Shown one piece after another: positions 1 to 7,433 of a stretch of 64,000 nt of DNA (positions are counted from its first letter, which is position 1; the number at the start of each line of letters is the position of its first letter). Made by a program: the position numbers and the translations under genes. A model generated the notes under the pieces. That model saw only the letters and a program-made list of their open reading frames with translations, ran no database searches and had not been told where the DNA came from. Origin of the DNA: Micromonospora cremea (GTDB lineage Bacteria > Actinomycetota > Actinomycetes > Mycobacteriales > Micromonosporaceae); assembly GCF_900143515.1 (NCBI RefSeq), contig NZ_FSQT01000002.1, forward strand, positions 3,349,501 through 3,413,500, in the 5' to 3' direction.

Positions 1-2
1 GC

Positions 3-236
3 GCGGTCGAGGTCCTCGGGGTCAGCGAGGGCGAGGCATACGAGGTGACCGTCCACACCGGCGGTGGAGAGCAGCGGGTGGTGCTGCGCGGCGGCCCGGA
101 CCAGCTCGGCTACCGGGCCACCATCGACGCGTTCCTGGGCATGGTCCGAGGTGGGCCGAGCCCGGTGCCGTGGGCGCAGACCCGGGCCGTGCTGGGCCTT
201 CTCGCTGCGGCGCGCGCCACCGCCGGAAGCCGGTGA
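3..236 (+). CDS. C-terminal end of a probable Gfo/Idh/MocA-type oxidoreductase (partial)
   Basis: Only the last 77 codons are in the window and the gene begins to the left. The frame is open from base 3 and ends with TGA. The C-terminal helix reading AFLGMVRGG followed by a Pro-rich turn and an Ala-rich helix (LLAAARATAG) is typical of the end of NAD(P)-dependent Gfo/Idh/MocA sugar dehydrogenases. In those proteins this segment closes the substrate-binding alpha/beta domain. No nucleotide-binding motif is visible because that part is outside the window, so the family call rests on C-terminal texture and on neighbours that look like sugar or cyclitol metabolism genes. Confidence 0.5.
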   Translation, partial: AVEVLGVSEGEAYEVTVHTGGGEQRVVLRGGPDQLGYRATIDAFLGMVRGGPSPVPWAQTRAVLGLLAAARATAGSR

Positions 237-316
237 ATACGAAGGGCAGACCGGCATGCCCGTCGGGCCGCGCCGGGCGACCCACCACCCCGGACACCTT
301 GACGCTCCCGTGGCCG

Positions 317-342
317 GAAGTTACGGTCATGACCGTTACTTC
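317..342. promoter_or_regulatory. 26-bp palindromic operator upstream of the epimerase gene
   Basis: The left half GAAGTTACGGTCA and the right half TGACCGTTACTTC are inverted repeats with a single mismatched pair (T/T). The site lies 17 bp before the ATG of the next gene. The core TTACGGTCA recurs at 3753-3761 beside the divergent regulator gene, which suggests one regulator controls both transcription units. Confidence 0.6.
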
Positions 343-359
343 GGAAGGGGTGTGGTGGC

Positions 360-1376
360 ATGCGGACGGTGGCGGACCTGGAGGAGCGACTCTCCCGCCC
401 AAGGGACGTCCTGGTGGACGACCTGCGCAAGCTCGACGGCGACATCCTGATCCTCGGCGCGGGCGGCAAGCTGGGGCCCAGCCTGGTCCGGCTGGCGCTG
501 CGGGGGGTCGCGGCTGCGGGCACCGTCGCGCGGGTCGTCGCCGTGTCACGCTTCTCCGAGGCCGGCCTAGCCGACGCGCTGCGCGACGAGGGCGCCGAGG
601 TGGTCGAGGCGGACGTCGCCGACGACGCCACGCTGGCCGCGCTGCCCGACGCGGCGAACGTCGTCTTCCTGGTCGGCGCCAAGTTCGGCACCTCCGGCCG
701 GGAGCACGCCACCTGGGCCACCAACACCTACCTGCCGGGCCGCGTCGCGCAGCGCTTCGCCGGATCGCGCCTGGTGGCGCTGAGCACCGGCAACGTCTAC
801 CCGCTCGTGCCGGTGACCGCCGGCGGCTGCGTCGAGCAGACCCCGGTCCAGCCGGTCGGCGAGTACGCAATGTCCTGCCTGGGCCGCGAGCGCATCCTCA
901 CCCACTTCGCGCTGCGCGACGACACCCCGCTGGCCCTGATCCGCCTCAACTACGCCGTCGAGATGCGCTACGGCGTGCTCGTGGACATCGCCCGCGCCGT
1001 GCACGCCGGCCAGGCGGTGGACCTCACCATGGGACACGCCAACGTCGTCTGGCAGGGCTACGCCAACGAGGTCGTCCTGCGCGCCCTGCACCACACCGCC
1101 ACACCGCCGTTCGTGCTGAACCTGACCGGGCCCGAGCTGGTCTCGGTCCGCCAGGTATCCGCCGCGGTCGCCGCGCGGCTGGGCCGCGAGCCGATCCTCA
1201 CCGGCACCGAGGCGCCGACCGCGCTGCTGTCCAACGCCCAGCTCTGCCACCGCCTGTTCGGCTACCCCGACATACCCCTCGCCGAGCTGATCGAGCTGAC
1301 GGCGGACTGGGTCGCCGACGGCCAGCCCCTGCTCGACAAGCCGACCGGCTTCCAGCGCCGCGACGGCAAGTTCTAG
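360..1376 (+). CDS. NAD-dependent epimerase/dehydratase family protein
   Basis: A 338-residue extended short-chain dehydrogenase-like protein. After a 26-residue lead it has a Rossmann strand and glycine motif GAGGKLG at residues 33-39. The usual catalytic Tyr-x-x-x-Lys is not intact: the matching segment reads EYAMSCLGRER, with Cys where Lys is expected. Classical epimerase or dehydratase chemistry is therefore uncertain. The C-terminal half resembles the substrate domain of nucleotide-sugar epimerases. The ATG lies 17 bp after a palindromic operator, and the next gene starts 7 bp after its stop, so the two are probably co-transcribed. The substrate is unknown; the context suggests a sugar, cyclitol or sugar-acid pathway. 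Confidence 0.75.
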   Translation: MRTVADLEERLSRPRDVLVDDLRKLDGDILILGAGGKLGPSLVRLALRGVAAAGTVARVVAVSRFSEAGLADALRDEGAEVVEADVADDATLAALPDAANVVFLVGAKFGTSGREHATWATNTYLPGRVAQRFAGSRLVALSTGNVYPLVPVTAGGCVEQTPVQPVGEYAMSCLGRERILTHFALRDDTPLALIRLNYAVEMRYGVLVDIARAVHAGQAVDLTMGHANVVWQGYANEVVLRALHHTATPPFVLNLTGPELVSVRQVSAAVAARLGREPILTGTEAPTALLSNAQLCHRLFGYPDIPLAELIELTADWVADGQPLLDKPTGFQRRDGKF

Positions 1377-1383
1377 GAGAGAC

Positions 1384-2439
1384 GTGTTGACCGCATCGAG
1401 CACCCGACAGGCCGCCGCGCTGGCCCGGTTCCGGCACGGGTGCGTCATCCCCGCCCATCCGCTCGCCCTAGACGCCGACCGCAAGCTCGACGATCGCCGG
1501 CAGCGGGCGTTGACCCGCTACTACCTCGCCTCCGGCGCGGGCGGCATCGCCGTCGGCGTGCACACCACCCAGTTCGCCATCCACGACCCGAAGGTAGGCC
1601 TGCTCGCCCCGGTGCTGGAACTGGCCGCCGAGACCGCGGCCGGCTCGGACGCGATCCTGGTCGCCGGGGCCTGCGGGGACACCTCGCAGGCCGTCGCCGA
1701 GGCGGAGTTGGCGGCCTCGCTCGGCTACCACATGGTGCTGCTGTCGCCGTACGGGCCGCTGGACGAGGACGCTCTCGTCGAACGGGCCCGGGCGGTCGGC
1801 GAGGTGCTGCCGGTGATCGGCTTCTACCTGCAGCCGGCCGTCGGCGGCCGGGTGCTGTCCCGGGACTTCTGGGCCCGGCTGGCCGCCCTCGATTCGGTGG
1901 TCGGGATCAAGGTGGCGCCGTTCGACCGCTACCGCACGCTCGACGTGCTGCACGGCGTTTGCGCGGCCGGCCGCAACGGCGACCTCGCCCTCTACACCGG
2001 CAACGACGACCACATCCTGGCCGACCTGGTGGCGCCGCACCGGGTCGTCGTCGACAGGCGGGCGGTGGAGGTCGAGTTCGTCGGCGGCCTGCTCGGCCAG
2101 TGGGCGGTCTGGGCGCGCACCGCGGTGACCCTGCTCGACGAGGCCCGGCGGGCCCGGGCCGGTGACGACACCGCGCTGCGCCGGCTGCTCACCCTGGACG
2201 GTCACCTGACCGACGCCAACGCCGCCATCTTCGACGCCGCCAACGGCTACCACGGCTGCATTCCCGGAATCCACGAGGTGCTGCGCCGGCAGGGCCTGCT
2301 GGCCGGCCGGTGGTGCCTGGACCCGGACGAGGAGCTCTCGCCGGGACAGCTCGCCGAACTCGACCGGGTGCACCGGGCCTACCAGCACCTGCGCGACGAC
2401 GACTTCGTCGCCGAGCACCTGGACGAGTGGCTGTCCTGA
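1384..2439 (+). CDS. Dihydrodipicolinate synthase (DapA/NanA) superfamily aldolase
   Basis: A 351-residue protein starting with GTG, 7 bp after the epimerase gene. The TIM-barrel signatures of class I Schiff-base aldolases are present: a Tyr in FYLQP (about residue 148) and the imine-forming Lys in GIKVAPFD (about residue 176). It is longer than a typical 290-residue DapA because of a C-terminal extension of about 60 residues. Members of this superfamily cleave or join pyruvate or related keto acids with aldehydes. Since a second, different family member lies at 4965-5861, a role in lysine synthesis is unlikely and a catabolic aldolase is more plausible. The true substrate cannot be read from sequence. 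Confidence 0.8.
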   Translation: MLTASSTRQAAALARFRHGCVIPAHPLALDADRKLDDRRQRALTRYYLASGAGGIAVGVHTTQFAIHDPKVGLLAPVLELAAETAAGSDAILVAGACGDTSQAVAEAELAASLGYHMVLLSPYGPLDEDALVERARAVGEVLPVIGFYLQPAVGGRVLSRDFWARLAALDSVVGIKVAPFDRYRTLDVLHGVCAAGRNGDLALYTGNDDHILADLVAPHRVVVDRRAVEVEFVGGLLGQWAVWARTAVTLLDEARRARAGDDTALRRLLTLDGHLTDANAAIFDAANGYHGCIPGIHEVLRRQGLLAGRWCLDPDEELSPGQLAELDRVHRAYQHLRDDDFVAEHLDEWLS

Positions 2440-2490
2440 CGCCTGCCGGGAGATTCGGTCCACGTCGACGGGGGCGTGGACCGGATCGTC

Positions 2491-3711
2491 TCAGAGGGTC
2501 AGCCGGTAGAGCGTCAGCGGGCGGCCGCTGGTGCCAGAGGCGAGGTTGCCGGTCCGCTCGGCCAGGCCGGCCAGCTCCAGCCGGTGCAGCATCCGTCGGG
2601 CGGTGCGTTGTTGCACGCGCAGCTGGTCGGCCACCTCCCGGCTGGTCAGCGGCTCGTCGCCGACCGTCGTGCGCACCTCCCGCAGCCGCAGCAGGGTGGG
2701 CACCGACAGGCCGACCCGCTGGGCGATGACGGCCAGGTTCACCTCCGACGGTGGCGGGGCCGGCGTGGTCGACTCGAGCACGATGTCGGTCTCGCCGCGC
2801 AGCGACAGCACCGCCGTGGTCGGGCCGACCCGGCGCGCCCGGCTCAGCGCCCGCCGCGCCAGGTTCTCCGCCTCTGCGGCGCTGCGTCCCAGGCCGAAGC
2901 CGATCTGCACGGTCTCGTGCCGGTCAGCGAGGCGGCGCAGCATCGGCAGCGCGGTGAACCCGCCGGTCGCGTCGTGCAGCGGGCCACGGGTGGTGACGAT
3001 GAGGTACGTGTCCGGGGCGAACCGCGCGAGCGTGCCCCCGAGCCCGGCGACCTCCTTGAGCAGCCCGTCGTCGCCGTCGGAAAGGTTGGCCAGGCCGAGC
3101 GCGATCTGGGCGTCCTCCTGGGCCTGGCTGCCGACCTGCAGCAGGAGCTGGCGCAGCGCCGTGCGGACCGAGTGGTTCGACGGGGCCAGGCGGAACGCCG
3201 GCATCTCGTGGCGCAGCACCTCGTACACCGAGCTGATGCAGGTGACCGCGACGTCCGCGCCGGCCTTGCGCTGCCGCTGGTGGAATGCCACCACGTCCTC
3301 CGAGCTGAGGCCGCTGCGGTACGGCAGCGACCGGACCCGGTCCATCGGCAGGACCGCCTCGCCGAAGGTGGTCGCGACGTCGGCGCCGGTGACGGTGTCG
3401 ATCGACATCCGGGTGACGTCGTGCCCGGAGCGCAACAGCCGTACGGCCGCCTGGAGCAGGGTCGCGCCGGTGTAGTCGACGAAGACCGCCGGGCGGTTGA
3501 GGGCGTTCCCCTCCCGAGCGAGGGTGTAGGGCACCACGCCGGTGAACAGCCATGCGTCCACCTGCCCCGCGTGCGCCTCCACGATCGCCGGAGCCTGCGA
3601 CTCGTGGTCGTAGTGCAGCCGGCGGGCGGTGACGCCGGGCTGCTCCTCGCAGGTCGCGGCCACGTCGTCGACTAGGTCGTGCGGACCGATGACCCCGATC
3701 TCGATGGTCAC
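2491..3711 (-). CDS. Winged-helix transcriptional regulator with a degenerate GGDEF-like middle domain
   Basis: A 406-residue protein starting at GTG (VTIEIGVIGPHD). Residues about 1-180 form an alpha/beta sensor-like domain with GVIGPHDLV and LFTGVVPY motifs. About 190-315 resembles the degenerate GGDEF-like domain of CdaR/PucR-type regulators, including the run GFGLGRSAAEAE. The last 70 residues hold a winged helix-turn-helix (LTSREVADQLRVQQRTARRM). It is divergent from the aminotransferase gene, and the gap between them contains a TTACGGTCA half-site shared with the operator at 317-342. I infer that it is the local regulator and recognises this motif. The open frame continues far upstream of the GTG, but that extension is antisense to the aminotransferase and is not coding. 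Confidence 0.75.
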   Translation of the reverse strand: MTIEIGVIGPHDLVDDVAATCEEQPGVTARRLHYDHESQAPAIVEAHAGQVDAWLFTGVVPYTLAREGNALNRPAVFVDYTGATLLQAAVRLLRSGHDVTRMSIDTVTGADVATTFGEAVLPMDRVRSLPYRSGLSSEDVVAFHQRQRKAGADVAVTCISSVYEVLRHEMPAFRLAPSNHSVRTALRQLLLQVGSQAQEDAQIALGLANLSDGDDGLLKEVAGLGGTLARFAPDTYLIVTTRGPLHDATGGFTALPMLRRLADRHETVQIGFGLGRSAAEAENLARRALSRARRVGPTTAVLSLRGETDIVLESTTPAPPPSEVNLAVIAQRVGLSVPTLLRLREVRTTVGDEPLTSREVADQLRVQQRTARRMLHRLELAGLAERTGNLASGTSGRPLTLYRLTL

Positions 3712-3751
3712 CGCTGCCTCCTGTCGGGGGTTGCATTGTTCGCAGCACAAG

Positions 3752-3776
3752 ATTACGGTCAGGCCCGGTATTACTG
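3752..3776. promoter_or_regulatory. Operator-like site related to the 317-342 palindrome
   Basis: ATTACGGTCA followed by a short spacer and GGTATTACTG resembles the two halves of the upstream palindrome, with about one extra base in the centre. It sits in the 81-bp divergent gap between the regulator and the aminotransferase gene, about 40 bp from the regulator start and 17 bp before the GTG at 3793. Autoregulation and control of the four-gene operon are inferred. Confidence 0.5.
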
Positions 3777-3792
3777 TAGCCCGGGAGGGTAC

Positions 3793-4968
3793 GTGTCGTC
3801 GTTTCCCAGCATGGCCGACGCCAGCGGCCGGACGATCGGCGCGGAGGAGTTGGCCGCGGTCAGCCGGGTGCTCGAGTCGGGCATGCTCAGCTCGGTCTGG
3901 GGCACGGAGGTCCGCGCCCTGGAACGCGAGATGGCCGACCGCCATGGAGTGTCGCACGCCGTCGCCGCCAGTTCGGGAACCGCGGCCCTGCACCTGGCCG
4001 TCGCCGCCGTCGCGCCGGATCCGGGCGACGAGATCATCACCTCTCCGATCAGCGACTTCGGCACGGTCGCGCCCATTCTCGCGCAGAACGCGGTGCCGGT
4101 GTTCGCCGACGTCGATCCGTATACCGGCAACCTGGATCCGGCGGCGGTCGCCGCTGCGATCGGGCCGCGCACGCGGGCGATCCTCGCGGTGCACCTGTTC
4201 GGCGCCGCCGCCGACCTGCGCGCGGTCGCCGACGCCGCCGGCGTGCCGCTGATCGAGGACTGCGCCCAGGCGTGGCTCACCCGCTACCCGGACGGCACCC
4301 TCGCCGGCACGGCCGGCGCGATCGGGTGCTTCAGCCTGCAGCAGTGGAAGCACATCACCTGTGGCGACGGCGGTCTGGCCGTCACCGACGACTCGGTGCT
4401 GGCCCGCCGGATGCGGCTCTTCGCCGACAAGGGCTGGCCGCGCGACGAGTCCCGCCGGCACGTCGGCCTCGGCCTGAACTACCGGATGACCGAACTCGCC
4501 GGTGCCGTCGCCCGGGCCCAGCTGGCGAAACTGCCGGGGGTGCTCGCCGACCGGCGACGCACCGCCCGGCGGCTGGTCGACGCGCTGGCCGACCTGCCCG
4601 GCGTGCACCTGCCGGCGGACGTGGACGCGCACGCCTGGTGGCTGTTCCCGATCGTGCTGGACCCGCCGCTGACCAACCACGGGGTGGCCGGGAAACTAGC
4701 CGCCGCCGGGATCCCCGCCCGCGCCGGCTACCTGGAACAGCCGCTGCACTGCGCCCCGGCGCTGACCGAGGCCCCCGTCTACGGCGACTCCCGCTTCCCG
4801 CTGACCGTGCCACCGGCGGACCGGTTGCCGGCCTACGGACCCGGGTCGTTCCCGATCGCCGAGCGGATGATCGAGCGGACCCTACTGGTGGTCGACTGGA
4901 ACGAGCGGTACACCGACGCCCACGTCGACGAGATCGCCCGGGCCGTCCGCGCCGCGGTGACGTCGTGA
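3793..4968 (+). CDS. DegT/DnrJ/EryC1/StrS family PLP-dependent aminotransferase
   Basis: A 391-residue fold-type I aminotransferase of the sugar/cyclitol group. The PLP-binding Asp is in LIEDCAQAW (about residue 156) and the Schiff-base Lys is in QQWKHITCGDGG (about residue 186). The N-terminal SSGTAALHLA motif binds the cofactor phosphate. The start was set at GTG 3793, which follows GGGAGGG by a few bases; ATG 3811 is the alternative. It opens a tightly packed operon: the next three genes start inside or against the preceding stop codon. Family members transfer an amino group from Glu or Gln to keto-sugars, scyllo-inosose or related ketones. The substrate here is unknown. Confidence 0.88.
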   Translation: MSSFPSMADASGRTIGAEELAAVSRVLESGMLSSVWGTEVRALEREMADRHGVSHAVAASSGTAALHLAVAAVAPDPGDEIITSPISDFGTVAPILAQNAVPVFADVDPYTGNLDPAAVAAAIGPRTRAILAVHLFGAAADLRAVADAAGVPLIEDCAQAWLTRYPDGTLAGTAGAIGCFSLQQWKHITCGDGGLAVTDDSVLARRMRLFADKGWPRDESRRHVGLGLNYRMTELAGAVARAQLAKLPGVLADRRRTARRLVDALADLPGVHLPADVDAHAWWLFPIVLDPPLTNHGVAGKLAAAGIPARAGYLEQPLHCAPALTEAPVYGDSRFPLTVPPADRLPAYGPGSFPIAERMIERTLLVVDWNERYTDAHVDEIARAVRAAVTS

Positions 4969-5861
4969 TCGCTCCGGTCGCCGCCGCGCTGCGCGACCGG
5001 CTGCGCTGGCGGCTGATCGCCGCGACCGCCACCCCGGTGGACGCGACCGGCGCCGTCGACCCGGACGTGCTCGGCCGCTATCTGCGAGGGCTGGTCACCG
5101 ACGGGGCGGACGCCTTGGCCGTGCTTGCGCACACCGGACGCGGCCCGTACCACGACGAGTCCACCCGCGCTCTGGTCATCCGCCGCGCCGTCGATACCGG
5201 GGCGCCGGTGATCGTCGGCGTCGGCGGCCGGCCGGGGGAGGGGACCGACGAGGTGGTTGCGCAGGCGGCGCGGGCGGCCGCCCTCGGTGCGGCCGGCCTG
5301 CTGGTCTTCCCGGTGGACGACGATCCCGTCGACCACCACGACGCGCTCTGGCACGCCGCCGGCCTGCCGATGCTCGCCTTCGACCTCTACCTGCGGCCGT
5401 ACCCTGAGCCCGAGCTGGCCGAGTTGTTGGGGCACCCCGGTGTCGCCGGGGTGAAGGTGGCCCGGCTGCACGACGCCCTCGCCTGCCAGGCAGCCCTGGC
5501 CGCCGCGCACCGGGCCGACCGGCTGGCGGTCACCGGCGAGGACCGCATGTTCGGGCCGTCGCTGATGTGGGGCGCCGAGGCGGCCCTGGTCGGCCTGGCC
5601 GCCGCCGCGGTCCCGGTCACCGCCCGGGCGCTGCGCGCCTACACCGACAAGCGGTACGACCAGTTCCTCACCGCCTCCGCCGACCTCGACCGGCTGGCCC
5701 AGGTCACCTTCACCGAACCGATGGAAGGGTACGTGCAGCGCATGCTCTGGATCGCCGCCGAGGAAGGCCGGATCCCGGCGAGCCACGCGGACGACCCACA
5801 CGCCCCGGCGCTGCCCGACGGGGAACGGGACCGGGTGCTGCGAGTGGCCGGGTGCCGGTGA
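4965..5861 (+). CDS. Dihydrodipicolinate synthase family aldolase (second copy)
   Basis: A 298-residue Schiff-base aldolase of the DapA/NanA superfamily. Its GTG overlaps the aminotransferase stop (GTGA), implying translational coupling. The catalytic Tyr lies in FDLYLRPYPEP (about residue 142) and the imine Lys in GVKVARLHD (about residue 164). The N-terminal ATATPVD segment matches the usual strand 1 entry of the barrel. It is only distantly similar to the 1384-2439 protein, so the pair probably acts on different substrates or steps. Cleavage of a keto-deoxy sugar acid or a related compound is possible but not shown. Confidence 0.82.
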   Translation: MIAPVAAALRDRLRWRLIAATATPVDATGAVDPDVLGRYLRGLVTDGADALAVLAHTGRGPYHDESTRALVIRRAVDTGAPVIVGVGGRPGEGTDEVVAQAARAAALGAAGLLVFPVDDDPVDHHDALWHAAGLPMLAFDLYLRPYPEPELAELLGHPGVAGVKVARLHDALACQAALAAAHRADRLAVTGEDRMFGPSLMWGAEAALVGLAAAAVPVTARALRAYTDKRYDQFLTASADLDRLAQVTFTEPMEGYVQRMLWIAAEEGRIPASHADDPHAPALPDGERDRVLRVAGCR

Positions 5862-6598
5862 ACGACAACCCGTTCGTAGCCGGCGACCTACCGCCGGTGA
5901 CCCTGGACATCGACGTGCTCGTCGGCCGGTACGCCGACCGGCCCGGGCCCACCGGCGAGCCGGCGGTGGTCGCCGAGACGCTGGCCGCCAACGGCGTGGA
6001 GCGGGCAGCCGTGGCTAGCCTGCGCGCCGCCCTGTTCGACGTGCGCAGCGGCAACGACGAGGTGGCCGCCCTCACCGGCCCCGGCGTGCTGCCGGTCGGC
6101 GGGCTGGACCTGCGCGACCCGCTCGGCGCCGAGCGGGAGGTCGTCCGGCTCGCCGAGCGCGGCTTCCGGGCCGTGCGGCTGTTCCCCGACGAGCAGCGCG
6201 TCGAGCCGGACTTCCCGTCCGTACGCAGCGTCGCCCGCGCGGCCACCGTGGCCGGCCTGGTCATCCTCACCGGCGGGGACGTCCGCCGCTTCTGGCGGCC
6301 GCTGCGCGGCGCGACCGTCGTCTTCCTCGACACGCACTTCTACCACCTGGGCGACTTCGTCGTGGTGGCCCGCGACGAGCCGGGCTTCCACACCTCCACC
6401 CGGCTGCTCAACTCGCCGGACGCGCTGGAGACCGTCGCCGCGCACGTCGGCGTCGAGCGCCTGCTGTACGGCTCCCGTGCCCCGTTCTACGAACCCGTCG
6501 TGCCGCGGCTGCGGCTGGCCCGGGGCGCGCTCGGCCCGTCCGGGGTCGAGGCGGTGACGGGCGGGAACGCCCGCCGGATCCTGGGGCTGGCCGGATGA
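5858..6598 (+). CDS. Amidohydrolase-like TIM-barrel protein lacking the usual metal ligands
   Basis: A 246-residue protein starting at GTG 5858, overlapping the previous stop by four bases. GTG 5852 is an in-frame alternative. Its fold signature resembles the amidohydrolase-2 family (barrel ending GGNARRILGLAG), as does its neighbour at 6595. However, the N-terminal strand reads LDIDVLVGRY, without the HxH pair that normally binds the metal. His residues occur only later (DTHFYHLGDF). It may be a non-catalytic partner of the next gene product or use another mechanism. Its position inside the operon supports a shared pathway. Confidence 0.7.
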   Translation: MNDNPFVAGDLPPVTLDIDVLVGRYADRPGPTGEPAVVAETLAANGVERAAVASLRAALFDVRSGNDEVAALTGPGVLPVGGLDLRDPLGAEREVVRLAERGFRAVRLFPDEQRVEPDFPSVRSVARAATVAGLVILTGGDVRRFWRPLRGATVVFLDTHFYHLGDFVVVARDEPGFHTSTRLLNSPDALETVAAHVGVERLLYGSRAPFYEPVVPRLRLARGALGPSGVEAVTGGNARRILGLAG

Positions 6599-7353
6599 TC
6601 ATCGACGTGCACGCCCACTGGGGCCCGTGGTTCTTCAGCATGGAGGTCGGCTCGGTCGCGACGAACCTCACGGTGATGGACCGGTACGGCATCGACCTGG
6701 CCGTGGTCTCCGCCACCGAGGCGGTGATCTACGGCGTCGCCGCCGGCAACCGGGCGCTGGCCCGGGTCCTGGAGAGCAGCGACCGGCTGCTCGGCTACCT
6801 GACGATCAACCCGCGCCGGCTGGACGACGCCGAACGGGACCTGCGCGAACTGCTGCCCACCGGTCGGTTCGTCGGCGTGAAGATCCACACCGACTACACC
6901 GGCTCGCCGGCGAACTCGGCGCAGACCCGGGCGGCCCTGGAAATGGCCGCCGCGCACGACCTGCCCGCCCTCGTGCACACCTGGGACACGACGCCGCTCG
7001 ATCTGGCCCAGGCGGTCGCGGACATCCCCGGGGTGCGCGCCATCGCCGGCCACATGGGTGCGAACGGCTGGCGGCACGCCATCGAGGCTGCCAACGGGGT
7101 GGATCGGCTCTGGCTGGAGCCCTGCTTCTCGCACACCGAGGCAGGTCGCTTCGCCGCAGTGGCGGCGGCGGTGAACCCGCGCCGGCTACTCTTCGGCACC
7201 GACGCCACCCTGATCGATCCGGCCGCCGCGTACGGGGCGGTGCTCGCCGCCGACCTGCCGCCCGAACTGGCCGAGCGGGTCGCCTGGCGCAACGCCGCCG
7301 AACTGTTCCGGCTCGACCTGTCCTCCGACACGGTTCCACGAGTCGGCGGATGA
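6595..7353 (+). CDS. Amidohydrolase family protein (metal-dependent, TIM barrel)
   Basis: A 252-residue amidohydrolase-2-type enzyme whose ATG overlaps the preceding stop (ATGA). The metal-binding HxH is at residues 6 and 8 (IDVHAHWG). A Lys in GVKIHTDY, a His in ALVHTWD, a His in AGHMGANG and an Asp in FGTDATLI complete the active-site set. Such enzymes hydrolyse lactones or amides, or decarboxylate. It is the last gene of the 3793-7353 operon and is followed by a stem-loop between convergent genes. The substrate is unknown. Confidence 0.82.
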   Translation: MIIDVHAHWGPWFFSMEVGSVATNLTVMDRYGIDLAVVSATEAVIYGVAAGNRALARVLESSDRLLGYLTINPRRLDDAERDLRELLPTGRFVGVKIHTDYTGSPANSAQTRAALEMAAAHDLPALVHTWDTTPLDLAQAVADIPGVRAIAGHMGANGWRHAIEAANGVDRLWLEPCFSHTEAGRFAAVAAAVNPRRLLFGTDATLIDPAAAYGAVLAADLPPELAERVAWRNAAELFRLDLSSDTVPRVGG

Positions 7354-7379
7354 GACAGCGGACCGCCGCCGGGGAGCGT

Positions 7380-7421
7380 CCGCGAGGCGCAGTCGAGCGT
7401 CCGCCCTGCAACGCCTCGCGG
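7380..7421. terminator. Stem-loop between convergent genes
   Basis: CCGCGAGGCG (7380-7389) and CGCCTCGCGG (7412-7421) form a perfect 10-bp stem with a 22-nt loop. It lies between the amidohydrolase stop and the convergent citrate synthase stop. There is no U-tract, as is common for actinobacterial terminators. Confidence 0.45.
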
Positions 7422-7433
7422 GCCGCCGGGGAC

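Noticed and set aside
2491..4680. A 729-codon open frame on the minus strand
   Set aside because: Only the part up to 3711 has a good start and domains; the rest is antisense to the aminotransferase gene and open because of high GC.
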